The notes beneath the pieces are model-generated. The model made no database searches, had not been told where the DNA came from, and saw only the letters and a program-made list of their open reading frames with translations. A program made the position numbers and the translations under genes. From positions 104,367 to 168,366 of the forward strand of contig DKQK01000012.1 in NCBI GenBank assembly GCA_002471665.1: a stretch of 64,000 bases of DNA, written 5' to 3'. Numbering within the stretch: position 1 is the stretch's first letter; every line of letters begins with the position of its first letter. Positions 8,622 through 17,773 of this stretch are shown here, in pieces. The stretch comes from Gammaproteobacteria bacterium UBA7310 (GTDB lineage: Bacteria; Pseudomonadota; Gammaproteobacteria; Pseudomonadales; Ketobacteraceae).

Positions 8622-10337
8622 TCAGAACTTGCGATCGATGGACAACGCCACCAGATAGGCATTGACCTCGTTTTCAAACGGAGTGGCGAAATAGGGGTTG
8701 TACACCACATCCCCCTCCCGGCAGCTGTTGGCGTTAACGGACTCACAGGCATCGGTTTTGGTGTTTGAATGCATGTAGCCGATGGCGGCTTCCACCTGGG
8801 TCAGATTGTCATAGCGCCAGCCGAAACCGGCGGTGAACAGGTCGGCATCGCCGATGGGAAACAGCAGGTCGGTGCGGTCTTCCGGAATGGCCGAGCTGCG
8901 GGGTTCATATCCGGCCCGTAACACGATATTGTCGTTCCACTGATATTCCGCGCCAATGGCCCAGGACCAGGTATCCTCGTATTTGCGGGGAATGCGCATT
9001 TCATCCGGATCGGCGTAATCCAGTCCGGCCAGGGTGTTGATCACGCTGGCCAGAGTGAGGAAGTCATTGTTCTGGCTGAAGCTGAAGGTCAGCTCATCCC
9101 AGCGGCTGTATTCAATCCATTTGGCATCCAGGTTCACTTTCAGATCGGGCATCACCTGCAGAGAGGCGCCGAAGGACACGGTCTGCGGCACGATGTACTC
9201 TGTTTTTACCGTGCCTTTCTCCACATCCGTTGCATTCACCCTGCCACCGTCCAGCAGCGGCAGAATGGCATCCAGGCCGCCTTCCTGCAGCCCTTTCATG
9301 GTTTTGACGAAATTGCTGGTGTACTCCATGCTGTAATCCCCCTCCAGGTCGGAGACGGATTCACTCTTGTAACTGAAGCCCAGGGTCAGCCAGTCATTGG
9401 CTTCCCACAGCATGCCGAAACTGAACCCCACGGAAAACAGATCTTCCATTTCCATGGTGAGCAGACCCACGTTGTCGTAGGGGCCAAGATCAATGGCAGG
9501 CAGCGGGCTATCGGGGATGGAATTCAGGTTGCGCAGGTAACCCAGGGTCAGTCCGGATGCGCGAAAGTTGGTTTTGATGCCCAGGCCGTGATAGGAAAAC
9601 GTGACTCCCACCCCGGCGGACAGGGTATCGGTTACCTGCAGCGCCAATGTGGGTGAAAAGTAGGTAAGTCGGGTCAGGCCCACCTGATGGCCCTGATAGG
9701 CACCACCGCTGTCCAGATCCCGGGTGTAGCCGATGCCTTCCGGTACATAAACCGCTGACCCGAACGCCCAGCCACCGGAAGGGCCCTCGAACGCCATGCC
9801 GCCCATGGGTAGCAGCAGAATCGGGCTTTCTTGCAACCCCATAAACGGCACCATCAGCACCGGGCTGCCGGTGGTGGTGGTACTGTTGGCCACCGGATCA
9901 ATGCCCCAGCAGAGATCATGGGCGGCGGCCACCTGATCGATGTTGGTGTCGTCGGCAATGGGGTAATCGTCCTGACAGCTTTGGGTGAGGTTGTAATACA
10001 ACTGCTTGTCGCTGATGGGGCTGGGGTTGGGATTGCCCGGATCAAAAGGGACATCGTAGACGTCGGTGGGCAGAGTGGGTTCACCGAATTTGGATTCAAT
10101 CTCCACGCTGGCGATCAGCGCTTTGACGCTGGCCTGGCGCCCCTTGATCTGAATCAGTCCGGCGGGATTGAAGTGGATTGAATCAATGCCCGGTGGATCG
10201 GCGGTGACCGCATGGGCCATACCAAGCGCCTTGGGGTTGCCAATGGACAGATTGTTCAGTAGCTGGGCGCAGGCTTCGGTAGAGGCCAGCAGGCATGACG
10301 CCATGGCCACAGTCAGGGTTACGGCTGATTTTTTCAT
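8622..10337 (-). CDS. FadL/OmpP1 family outer-membrane transport protein
   Basis: This 571-residue protein has a signal peptide ending near STEACA. It then shows the FadL plug-domain pattern, with LSIGNPKALGMAHAVTADPPGIDSIHFNPAGL shortened here to NPKALGMAHAV and SIHFNPAGL. Alternating beta-strand segments follow, with a C-terminal Phe (SIDRKF), the usual outer-membrane sorting signal. FadL proteins pass long-chain fatty acids or hydrophobic hydrocarbons through the outer membrane by lateral diffusion. At 571 residues it is longer than E. coli FadL (about 420 mature), with extra loops. The leader is very A-rich on the sense strand and has no evident Shine-Dalgarno site. Confidence 0.87.
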   Translation of the reverse strand: MKKSAVTLTVAMASCLLASTEACAQLLNNLSIGNPKALGMAHAVTADPPGIDSIHFNPAGLIQIKGRQASVKALIASVEIESKFGEPTLPTDVYDVPFDPGNPNPSPISDKQLYYNLTQSCQDDYPIADDTNIDQVAAAHDLCWGIDPVANSTTTTGSPVLMVPFMGLQESPILLLPMGGMAFEGPSGGWAFGSAVYVPEGIGYTRDLDSGGAYQGHQVGLTRLTYFSPTLALQVTDTLSAGVGVTFSYHGLGIKTNFRASGLTLGYLRNLNSIPDSPLPAIDLGPYDNVGLLTMEMEDLFSVGFSFGMLWEANDWLTLGFSYKSESVSDLEGDYSMEYTSNFVKTMKGLQEGGLDAILPLLDGGRVNATDVEKGTVKTEYIVPQTVSFGASLQVMPDLKVNLDAKWIEYSRWDELTFSFSQNNDFLTLASVINTLAGLDYADPDEMRIPRKYEDTWSWAIGAEYQWNDNIVLRAGYEPRSSAIPEDRTDLLFPIGDADLFTAGFGWRYDNLTQVEAAIGYMHSNTKTDACESVNANSCREGDVVYNPYFATPFENEVNAYLVALSIDRKF

Positions 10338-10502
10338 TTTTATTTTTTATTTTTTGTTTTAATTAATTGGATACGGACCTGATGGTCTCTTATCTTATTG
10401 GGTTATCCGTTTGGTACTTTAGTCCTTTCATTGTCAATGGGTCAACCGCTTTACTGTTGCAGATGGTATCTGCCGTAACCAAGGTGTGAGTCAAGGCGTA
10501 AG

Positions 10503-11156
10503 CTATCCGGCCTGATTGAGTTCGGCAATAAAGGCTTCGGACTGGGCAATGGAGGCTTCCATATCCCGGATCAGCCGCGCTACATTGGTTTCGATGGTGC
10601 GCAGTTCACCTTTCAGGCCATCAATGGCGCGGGCGTTCAGGTTGTGCTTCAGATACAGTACCTGATCCTGCAGGGCGGCCAGCACCGGTTGCATGCGGGC
10701 TTCGGCCCGGCGCATGGATTGGATCAGCGTATTGTATTTCTTGCGGGTGCTGGACAACCGGGCGGCGCTCTGTTGCTTGAGGTTGGCGTTGCTGTACAAA
10801 GACAGCTCTTCCTGCCATTCCTCAAACAGGGCCTGGGATACGCTTTCCACCGCGTTAATGCGCTCGCTGACCTGTTCCGCCGCCGCCTGGCTGTCTTCGA
10901 ATTCGTCGTTGAGGGCGTTGTATTTATCCAGCAGGTCCTGGTCTTCTATTTTTATCAGTTGTTGGTATTGCTCCAGAGCTGACGAAAATTGCTGTTTGGC
11001 ATCCTGTTGCGCGTCCTGCACATCCTCCACCCGATCCACCAGAATGTCCCGTTTATGGTAACCCACTTGCTCCATGGCATCGTAGTACATGCTCTGGCAA
11101 GCACTGAGACACAGCAACAGAGCCGTTAAAAAAGCGGTGCGTAGGCGGGAAATCAT
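10503..11156 (-). CDS. DUF2959 family lipoprotein
   Basis: This 217-residue protein starts MISRLRTAFLTALLLCLSACQS, given in short as a signal ending LSAC, a lipobox. The mature part is almost entirely alpha-helical, with long Gln/Glu/Ala-rich coiled-coil segments, as in DUF2959 proteins. These are common in marine gammaproteobacteria and have no known role. ATG 11156 is chosen because AAGAGG lies 6 nt upstream and the signal peptide begins there; an upstream start would add 38 residues with no signal character. The gene follows P450 but is separated from it by a strong terminator. Confidence 0.8.
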   Translation of the reverse strand: MISRLRTAFLTALLLCLSACQSMYYDAMEQVGYHKRDILVDRVEDVQDAQQDAKQQFSSALEQYQQLIKIEDQDLLDKYNALNDEFEDSQAAAEQVSERINAVESVSQALFEEWQEELSLYSNANLKQQSAARLSSTRKKYNTLIQSMRRAEARMQPVLAALQDQVLYLKHNLNARAIDGLKGELRTIETNVARLIRDMEASIAQSEAFIAELNQAG

Positions 11157-11236
11157 AATGGGCCTCTTGGTAATGGGCGGCAACTTTTGCGCCCAATCAT
11201 AGCAGCTGGCCCTGATATTACTAGCGTTTAACGGCG

Positions 11237-11266
11237 CCTGTGCGGGGGTGATGACCCCCGCACAGG
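11237..11266 (-). terminator. Strong GC-rich hairpin after the P450 gene
   Basis: CCTGTGCGGGGGT (11237-11249) and its exact complement (11254-11266) form a 13-bp stem with a 4-nt GATG loop, starting 7 bp after the P450 stop. The T-tract is weak. The position suggests it ends P450 transcription and insulates the DUF2959 gene. Confidence 0.65.
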
Positions 11267-11272
11267 GCACCC

Positions 11273-12745
11273 TTAGCTGGCGGCCTGCAGGCTGGAGCCG
11301 GGCAGGCCGTAGTGGGCGGGGCGTACCGTGGTGACGGTCACCGGTACGCCGCCCTGGGGTTCAGTCTGGCCGCTCACCTGTTGTTGTCCCGGCCATTGTT
11401 CGGTGTGGGCATAGGGTGAGTCAAATTCCACGCGGCGGGCAAACTCGGCAAAAATAATGCGCAGCTGCTGTTTGGCCTGATTGGAGCCCACGCAGGCACG
11501 GCGCCCGCCGCCAAAGGGGTAATATTCGAACGGGCTGGGTAGTTTGCCCTGCAGCCAGCGTTCAGGCCTGAATTCCAGGGCATCGTCTCCCCACACATCC
11601 TTGCGGCGGTGGGTCAGATACGCGGCGGCCAACACATTGGTGTTGGGCGGAATGGTGAGCGGCCCGATTTTGGCTTCCTTGATCAGGCAGCGCATGGTAC
11701 CCACCGCGGAGGGTGTCAGCCGTTGGGATTCCGACAGGCAGGCATTTAGATAGGGAATCTCGGTGATTTTCATGGGGTCAAAGCGACCTTCTTCTGCCAG
11801 CGACTGTAATACCGTGTCGTGCATCTTTTTATAGACATGCGGTCGTTTCAACAGCCACAACATATACCAGGCGGAAGTGGCGGCACTGGTTTCGTGGCCA
11901 CCGATCAACATGGCCATGGCCTCGGATATAACCCGTTCTTCCGGCAGCAGTTCACCGTCCTCGTAGCGGGCATGGGATACGGTGTACATCACATCGTTAC
12001 GCTGTGCGTCCGGGTTCTCGCGGGCTTCGCGGATGTCCCGGCGCATCATATCCGCCAGCTGTGCCTTCAGTTCCACCGAGTACGACCAGGGCAGTATGCC
12101 TTTTTTGCCATGGCCGAAATCCCCTTTTCGGGTTTTCTTCAGATAGGCCTTATGCAGCCGGTTACGCCATTTGGAGGGCCCCACCATATTGCCCAGCAAG
12201 AACATGGTGTTGTTGGTGGAAGCCTGAATCCACGCCAGCATCAGGTCGCGGTACTGATCCCGTTTCTCACCGCTGCGCAAACCCAGCAGGGTATAACAGG
12301 CAATGTCCAGGGTGATATCCCCCACCAGGCGGGGAATATCAAATTCGGCGCCGGGTTGCATGGCGTCGATGTGTTCGGTGACGATTTCATGCATCACCTG
12401 GGCGCGGTCATGCAGTCGTTTGGACACCAGGGGAGGAATGATCACCTTGCGGGAATGGGCGTGTTCTTCGTTATTGATGAAGCCGGTCTGGTTGTCGCCC
12501 ACATCAATGGGAATCGCCAGTTTGGACTGGTCGATCTGATCCGGTTTCAGGCTGAAAAAACTTTTCACCATGTCCGGCCGGCTGACCCACACCATGGGTT
12601 CCATACCCGGCAGATTCAGGGTAAAAGCATCGCCGAATTCGTCGGCGCACTGTTGCAGGTAGTCGTAAATGCTCAGGCCCATCTTCAGAGCCTGTCTGAA
12701 TTTGAACTCCTTGGGGCCGGGTGGCAATTGGGCGTGGTCGTTCAT
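11273..12745 (-). CDS. Cytochrome P450
   Basis: This 490-residue P450 has every core motif: the I-helix oxygen-activation segment AMLIGGHETSAA, the K-helix ESQR (ExxR) and the haem-binding loop FGGGRRACVG with the proximal Cys. It starts LPPGPK, the proline-rich hinge, without a preceding membrane helix, so it is probably soluble. It broadly resembles bacterial families acting on fatty acids, alkanes or terpenoids, but the substrate cannot be assigned. AGGAG lies 7 nt before the ATG. A TetR gene lies upstream on the same strand, and a palindrome at 12799-12815 covers the likely -10 box, implying repression by that TetR. Confidence 0.9.
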   Translation of the reverse strand: MNDHAQLPPGPKEFKFRQALKMGLSIYDYLQQCADEFGDAFTLNLPGMEPMVWVSRPDMVKSFFSLKPDQIDQSKLAIPIDVGDNQTGFINNEEHAHSRKVIIPPLVSKRLHDRAQVMHEIVTEHIDAMQPGAEFDIPRLVGDITLDIACYTLLGLRSGEKRDQYRDLMLAWIQASTNNTMFLLGNMVGPSKWRNRLHKAYLKKTRKGDFGHGKKGILPWSYSVELKAQLADMMRRDIREARENPDAQRNDVMYTVSHARYEDGELLPEERVISEAMAMLIGGHETSAATSAWYMLWLLKRPHVYKKMHDTVLQSLAEEGRFDPMKITEIPYLNACLSESQRLTPSAVGTMRCLIKEAKIGPLTIPPNTNVLAAAYLTHRRKDVWGDDALEFRPERWLQGKLPSPFEYYPFGGGRRACVGSNQAKQQLRIIFAEFARRVEFDSPYAHTEQWPGQQQVSGQTEPQGGVPVTVTTVRPAHYGLPGSSLQAAS

Positions 12746-12798
12746 GGCGGACTCCTGATTCTGCGTTCTTGTTATCGGTGACGGCTGGCTTTGTATTG

Positions 12799-12815
12799 AG
12801 TATACGCTGTATACT
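12799..12815. promoter_or_regulatory. Palindrome over the P450 promoter, candidate TetR operator
   Basis: AGTATAC and GTATACT flank a 3-nt GCT spacer to give a perfect 17-bp palindrome. On the minus strand its right half supplies TATACT, a good -10 box for the P450 gene starting at 12745. A related palindrome lies at 13506-13521 in front of the TetR and MMPL genes, so one repressor probably controls all three. Confidence 0.5.
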
Positions 12816-12851
12816 AAAATGGATGAGTGGCAGAAAGCAAGGGGTAGTGGA

Positions 12852-13472
12852 TCAGGGGCGTTGCAGGATGCGCAGGAAGTTGTCCACGTAATGATCTATC
12901 TGCTGGTCGGTGAGGGGGTCGATGCCGGTGACCTGCCGGGTGATGGGGGCCACGTTGACGTAATGGATCACCATCCCGCCCAGGATGAACAGCATGCTCA
13001 TGGGATCCGCTTCCGGCAGCAGGTGGCGCTGCTGCGCCAGTTCCACCATGGCCGAGCCGGCGGCGAAATCCTGCTGGAAGAATTCCTCCACCATCCATTC
13101 CAGGCGGGGGCCCGGATTGGAGGCCTCCAGGTACATGATCTTCACCCACTGGGGATTATCGGCGGTAAACCGGATCAGGCCACGGCACAGTTGGCGGATC
13201 ATCTGGTTTTGTGCCTGCTCATCCAGTTGCGACAGGAATTGCTCATCCAGGTACTGGGGTAGCGCCTGGTCACGTTGCTGCCACAGGTGTTGAACCGCAC
13301 TTTTCCACAGTTGTTCCTTGCTGGGAAAGTGATATTGCACCAGTGCTTTGCTGTGGCAGGCGGCGTTGGCCACGGCGGCGAAAGAGGTACCGTTATAACC
13401 CAGCTCGGAGAACAGGTTGGCGGCGGCGGTGAGTATGTCCAGGCGGCTGGCCTGCTTGTCATCCGGTTGCAT
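12852..13472 (-). CDS. TetR family transcriptional repressor
   Basis: The 206-residue protein has an N-terminal TetR helix-turn-helix (ILTAAANLFSELGYNGTSFAAVANAA then SKALVQYHFPSKEQL, each given in parts). It is followed by a helical ligand domain of the CerR/DUF1956-like type. It lies between P450 (same strand, downstream) and the divergent MMPL exporter. Both of its flanking promoter regions carry TATAC/GTATA palindromes. I infer a repressor released by the P450 substrate or a lipid-like inducer. Confidence 0.85.
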   Translation of the reverse strand: MQPDDKQASRLDILTAAANLFSELGYNGTSFAAVANAACHSKALVQYHFPSKEQLWKSAVQHLWQQRDQALPQYLDEQFLSQLDEQAQNQMIRQLCRGLIRFTADNPQWVKIMYLEASNPGPRLEWMVEEFFQQDFAAGSAMVELAQQRHLLPEADPMSMLFILGGMVIHYVNVAPITRQVTGIDPLTDQQIDHYVDNFLRILQRP

Positions 13473-13505
13473 GTTGATCCATTGGTGGTTGACAGAATTA
13501 GTAGA

Positions 13506-13521
13506 CTATACGATCGTATAG
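13506..13521. promoter_or_regulatory. 16-bp palindrome between tetR and MMPL exporter, candidate TetR operator
   Basis: CTATACGATCGTATAG is a perfect palindrome in the 128-bp divergent region. A TTGACA box (13489-13494) for the exporter lies just upstream of it, and ACTATA on its left gives TATAGT, a candidate -10 for tetR. Its half-sites resemble those at 12799-12815, although the spacing differs. Confidence 0.5.
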
Positions 13522-13600
13522 CAAGTGTTGGCGGTCCACAAGCTGGTGATCGTGCTCCATAACAAAACCAAATTACACCATATTTCAAAGAGATAGTGTC

Positions 13601-15991
13601 ATGAAGTTCGATCCCTATCAGGGCCAGGGCCTGCGCCCCGGATTGGTCCAGAAAGCGCAGCTGTTCATCATCAATCACCCTTGGGTGTGTATTCTGGTTA
13701 CCCTGGCCTGGGTGGTGCTGGCCGGGTCCGGGTTTCGCCATATCGAATTCAATAACGATTCCCGTGCCCTGTTCGCCGCGGATAACCAGGGGCTGCAACG
13801 GTTGGAATCGCTGGAAAACCAGTTCAGCCGGGATGATAACGTCATTTTGATTGTGCGCCCCGACAATGGTGATGTGTTCACCCGTCGCAACCTGCAGTTA
13901 CTGCAGCAACTCACGGCTGCGGCGTGGTCCATTCCCAAAACCCAACGGGTGGATTCGCTCACCAATTTTCAGCACACCGAGGTGGATGGGGATGAGCTGG
14001 TCATTGATGATCTGGTGGGGGATCTGGATGCCTTAAGCGATGCCGACATTCAGCGGACCAGGCGCATTGCGCTGGCGGAGCCGAATCTGGTGAACAATGT
14101 GGTGTCCACATCCGGGCACGCAGCGTCGGTATCGGTGACCGTGGTGACCGAGGATCGTAGCGGGCAGGATTCCCCCATGATCATGGCCTACGTGGACGAT
14201 CTGCGAGATCAGTTTGAGGCGCAGTACCCGGGGGTGGACATCATGTTGACGGGCATCGTCGCCTTCAAAAGTGCCACCCGCTCCACCACTGAGGCGGAAC
14301 TCAGTTCCACCTCAATCTACAGTGCGGTGGCCATTGTCGTCTGTCTGTTCATCATGTTGCGCAGTGTGGTGTCGGTGCTGCAGACCATGCTGGTGATTAC
14401 GCTGTCGATCATCATCGCCATGGGAACGATCATCTGGCTGGGGGTTGAAGTGACCCCGGTAATGGGGGGCGCGCCGGCCATCATTCTGACCTTGGCGGTG
14501 GCGGACAGTATCCACCTGCTGATCACCTACCAGCATCAGATACGCAACGGTGCCGACAAGTACCAGGCGACCTTTGAGAGCTTACGGGTCAATTCCCAGC
14601 CGGTGTTTCTTACCAGTCTCACCACCGCCATCGGTTTCCTGTTTTTAAACAGCTCGGAATCCCCACCCTTTGCGGACATGGCCAATATGGTGTCCATCGG
14701 GGTGATGGCGGCGTGGTTCTTAAGTGTGGTTTTTCTGCCGGCATTGCTGGTGCTTCTGCCACAGCAGCGTTTTCGCGGCGGTGATCATGATCACCGCCTG
14801 ATGGATGGATTTGCGGACTTTGTGGTGGATCACCGCAAGCCGGTGTTTATCCTATCCTCCATGGTGTTTCTGGGGTTGGCGGCGTTGAGTGCGAAAAATG
14901 AATTCAATGATGTCTGGATGGACTACTTTGATGAAACCTATGAAGTGAGGCGTGCCACCGAGTTTATGGTGAATGAACTCACCGGCAACCATCGGCTGCA
15001 GTTTGCCTTTCCGTCCGGGGAGCCCGCGGGCATTATGAACCCGGAATACATGAATGGCCTGGAGCGGTTTTCCCACTGGGCACGGCAGCAACCGGAAGTG
15101 GAGTTTGTGTCGACGTTTTCAGACACCATCAAACGTCTCAACCGGGATATGAACGGCGGGGACCCTGAGTTCTACCGTATTCCGCAGCAGCGGGACCTGA
15201 TTGCCCAGTACACCCTCATGTTCCAGATGTCATTGCCCTTTGGTTTGGGGCTGGAAAATCAGATCGATATGGATCAGTCCACCATCCGCGTCAATGTGTT
15301 GTTGGGCGGTGTCAGTTCCAATGAGATTCTGGACTTCGAAGCCCGCGCCGACCGCTGGATTAGTGAGCAGCTGCCGGACTACATGCAGGTGCGCGGTGTG
15401 GGATTCGATTTGTTGCTGGGGGAGCTCTCCTACCAAAACGGCCAGGGCATGCTGGTGGGAACGGCATTGGCTCTTGTTGTGGTCTCGCTGTTGTTGATAA
15501 TTTCATTGAAATCAGTGAAATACGGCCTGCTGAGCATGTTGCCCAACCTGTTTCCAGCGATCATTTCATTTGGTGTCTGGGCGCTGATCGATGGTCAGAT
15601 CGGCATATCCGTAAGCATCGTGGCGTGCATGACTTTGGGTATAGTCATCGATAACACTGTTCACTTTCTCAGCAAGTACATCCGTGCCCGGCAGGAAAGC
15701 AAGCTCTCCAATATAGAGGCAACACGTTACGCTTTTAAAACAGTGGGCATCGCGTTGATTGCCACCACCTTGGTGATATCCGCGAATTTCGGCATGATGT
15801 CATTCTCTCACTACTACCCCAATGCCAGTATGGGTCTGTTGACGGCGATTACGGTGGCCATCGCCCTGGCGGTTAATTTTTTATTCTTTGTGCCGTTGCT
15901 TCTGTTTGTGGATAGCCGCAATGCACAAAACAAGTCCGACCGTAAATGCGATAGTGATTCAGGAATGCAGCCAGCAGAAAGCATCGGTTAA
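13601..15991 (+). CDS. MMPL/RND-superfamily exporter (two-lobe, about 12 helices)
   Basis: This 796-residue protein has the duplicated RND plan: one N-terminal helix, a large periplasmic loop, then five helices, repeated. Each half carries the helix-4-like acidic residue in LAVADSIHLLITY and GIVIDNTVHFLSKY, expected for proton coupling. It belongs to the MMPL/HpnN/SSD branch, which moves lipids or hydrophobic compounds, rather than to the AcrB drug pumps, and no periplasmic adaptor lies next to it. It is divergent from TetR. It may export the product or substrate of the linked P450, an inference from context only. Confidence 0.85.
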   Translation: MKFDPYQGQGLRPGLVQKAQLFIINHPWVCILVTLAWVVLAGSGFRHIEFNNDSRALFAADNQGLQRLESLENQFSRDDNVILIVRPDNGDVFTRRNLQLLQQLTAAAWSIPKTQRVDSLTNFQHTEVDGDELVIDDLVGDLDALSDADIQRTRRIALAEPNLVNNVVSTSGHAASVSVTVVTEDRSGQDSPMIMAYVDDLRDQFEAQYPGVDIMLTGIVAFKSATRSTTEAELSSTSIYSAVAIVVCLFIMLRSVVSVLQTMLVITLSIIIAMGTIIWLGVEVTPVMGGAPAIILTLAVADSIHLLITYQHQIRNGADKYQATFESLRVNSQPVFLTSLTTAIGFLFLNSSESPPFADMANMVSIGVMAAWFLSVVFLPALLVLLPQQRFRGGDHDHRLMDGFADFVVDHRKPVFILSSMVFLGLAALSAKNEFNDVWMDYFDETYEVRRATEFMVNELTGNHRLQFAFPSGEPAGIMNPEYMNGLERFSHWARQQPEVEFVSTFSDTIKRLNRDMNGGDPEFYRIPQQRDLIAQYTLMFQMSLPFGLGLENQIDMDQSTIRVNVLLGGVSSNEILDFEARADRWISEQLPDYMQVRGVGFDLLLGELSYQNGQGMLVGTALALVVVSLLLIISLKSVKYGLLSMLPNLFPAIISFGVWALIDGQIGISVSIVACMTLGIVIDNTVHFLSKYIRARQESKLSNIEATRYAFKTVGIALIATTLVISANFGMMSFSHYYPNASMGLLTAITVAIALAVNFLFFVPLLLFVDSRNAQNKSDRKCDSDSGMQPAESIG

Positions 15992-16225
15992 CGCAAATCA
16001 ACCAGAGCCACTACTGAGCGGTTACAATTATCGATTGACAGTTTCCTGGTTGTTGCACTGTTTACATATCGTAGGCTGGGGTTTCGTTAGTTAACCAAAT
16101 AATGTTTGGCAAACTATAAAAAAAGTGATTAGATTATAAACACCGTACGATGCGTGGCTTTGGGGAACAGTGCCCGCACCGTAGCGGACTTGTTATTTAA
16201 TGCAACCTGAAAAGACGTAGCCTAT

Positions 16226-17701
16226 ATGGAAACCACTGTTAAGTTTTCATCTAGGGAAGGGCGCCGTATTGTTCGGCAACAATTGAATGGAAATCATGGG
16301 GTGGATGCGACTTGGGTGGCTGGGTCGGTCCGAGTTTCTGTAACTTTGCTGGATATTTCCAGTTTGGGGTTTGCAATCGAGTTGCCTGCGGAGCATGAGG
16401 CTCAGGTAAATGTTCGTGACCCGATCAAACTGATAGTCAGTCCATTGATGGACGTCAGTTACAACGTTCAGGGTTGGATCATCGATAAGCAACAAACCGG
16501 TGATACCATCAAACTGTCTGCGGTAATCGTGCATGATAATGCTGACGGACACCAACATCTGACACCGATTGAGTTGTCTTCGCAGGATACGATTCGGGGG
16601 CAGTTTCAGCATCCGTTTTTCTATCGGCAGAATTTTTATTTCAATGTCGAGAGCCTGTCTGCCCGGGGGTTTTATCTCACCGGGATCGATTTGGCCTGTG
16701 TCTTGTTCAGCGGCATGCGCATCACCTTACGGTTGGGTGTGTTTGACGGCGACAAAACCATCGACGGCTATGTCTCGGAGGTGTCATCCGATGAGCACAA
16801 CGGGCAACGCTGCTTTGTCCGTTTTGAAGCGCTGACCAAGGCCGTGGAAAAACAATTGGCACAGTATTGTTTTCACTACCTGAAGAAAACACCACGGGAA
16901 CTGAGGCGCTCGGGGTTGCGGTCCTATTTTGTCAAAGGTTTCGTGCAGTTCAAGTTTGTGGAAACCCAGCAGGAATATGAAGATGTGCTGGATCTGAGGC
17001 GGCGCAATTACGCGGCCGTCAGAAAAGTGGCTGCGGATGCGCCGCTAAAGAAGCTGTCTTATTTCTTTGATCGTTATAGCCGTATTCTGGTGGTTTACCA
17101 CCAGGGCAGGGCAATTGGCACCGCCACGATTATTATAGGCAAGCGCGGCGAGCAACCCATGGAAGTGGAAGTGCTCATGCAGGAATCGGATTTCAGTCAG
17201 CTGCCACCATACGAGCAGACCTTCGAAGTGGCGGCACTGTGTCTGGATAAAGGCTACCGTGATACGGATATTCTGCACGGCATGTTCGAGCACATTTATA
17301 CCTATGCCATGATGAACGGTCGCAACTACATTGTGATCAGCAGCGACAAATACCTGATGGATATGTACAAAACCGTCGGCTTTCAGGATACCGGCTTCAG
17401 CTTTGTGCAGCCCAAGTACCGTGATTTGAAGATGAGTGTCATGCTGATGGATGACTTCACCACCAAGTGGGGCAAGGGCATGAACCCTGTGACCTGGTGG
17501 GGCGTGTGGGGCAGTGTCAGTATGTATCTGTACAAGCACCGAATTATCCATTATTCATTGCCGGAAAAGATACGGGTTTATGGCAGCCGCTGGTTGTTTG
17601 GTATGACTCTGCGTTGGCGGGAGCTAAGTGCTCTTGCCAAAGAAAGAGTGGGCCAGCGGCACGCGGTTTATCACCATTGGAAGCGGGTGAACAGTCGTTG
17701 A
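16226..17701 (+). CDS. PilZ-domain protein fused to a FeeM-like N-acyltransferase
   Basis: This 491-residue protein appears to contain two PilZ-like beta-barrel regions followed by a GNAT-fold acyltransferase. The first has REGRR (the RxxxR arginines) and DISSLG (DxSxxG), the c-di-GMP-binding signatures; the second (about 115-215) has only the weaker ESLSARG. The C-terminal part (about 235-400) resembles N-acyl amino acid synthases and autoinducer-synthase-like enzymes, with FEVAALCLDKGYRD, YAMMNGRNYIVIS and YKTVGF. I infer an acyl-ACP- or acyl-CoA-using enzyme gated by c-di-GMP. The next gene makes the fatty-acid enzyme FabV, but on the other strand. The start lacks a good ribosome site. Confidence 0.65.
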   Translation: METTVKFSSREGRRIVRQQLNGNHGVDATWVAGSVRVSVTLLDISSLGFAIELPAEHEAQVNVRDPIKLIVSPLMDVSYNVQGWIIDKQQTGDTIKLSAVIVHDNADGHQHLTPIELSSQDTIRGQFQHPFFYRQNFYFNVESLSARGFYLTGIDLACVLFSGMRITLRLGVFDGDKTIDGYVSEVSSDEHNGQRCFVRFEALTKAVEKQLAQYCFHYLKKTPRELRRSGLRSYFVKGFVQFKFVETQQEYEDVLDLRRRNYAAVRKVAADAPLKKLSYFFDRYSRILVVYHQGRAIGTATIIIGKRGEQPMEVEVLMQESDFSQLPPYEQTFEVAALCLDKGYRDTDILHGMFEHIYTYAMMNGRNYIVISSDKYLMDMYKTVGFQDTGFSFVQPKYRDLKMSVMLMDDFTTKWGKGMNPVTWWGVWGSVSMYLYKHRIIHYSLPEKIRVYGSRWLFGMTLRWRELSALAKERVGQRHAVYHHWKRVNSR

Positions 17702-17704
17702 AAA

Positions 17705-17752
17705 GCTGCAATAAAAAAGGCCGCGGTGATCAGCGGCCTTTTTTATTGCAGC
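17705..17752. terminator. Bidirectional intrinsic terminator
   Basis: Arms at 17705-17724 and 17733-17752 are perfect 20-bp reverse complements with a GGTGATCA loop. The core is GGCCGC/GCGGCC, flanked by A6 on the left and T6 on the right, so a T-tract follows the stem on either strand. It serves both the PilZ-acyltransferase gene and the convergent fabV. Confidence 0.92.
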
Positions 17753-17773
17753 GAAGAGAACGCCCGAGGGGAA

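Noticed and set aside
11819..12781. Long open frame (320 codons) opposite the P450 gene
   Set aside because: It is antisense to a P450 with all motifs intact, has His/Gln-rich composition typical of reversed coding sequence, and no family resemblance.
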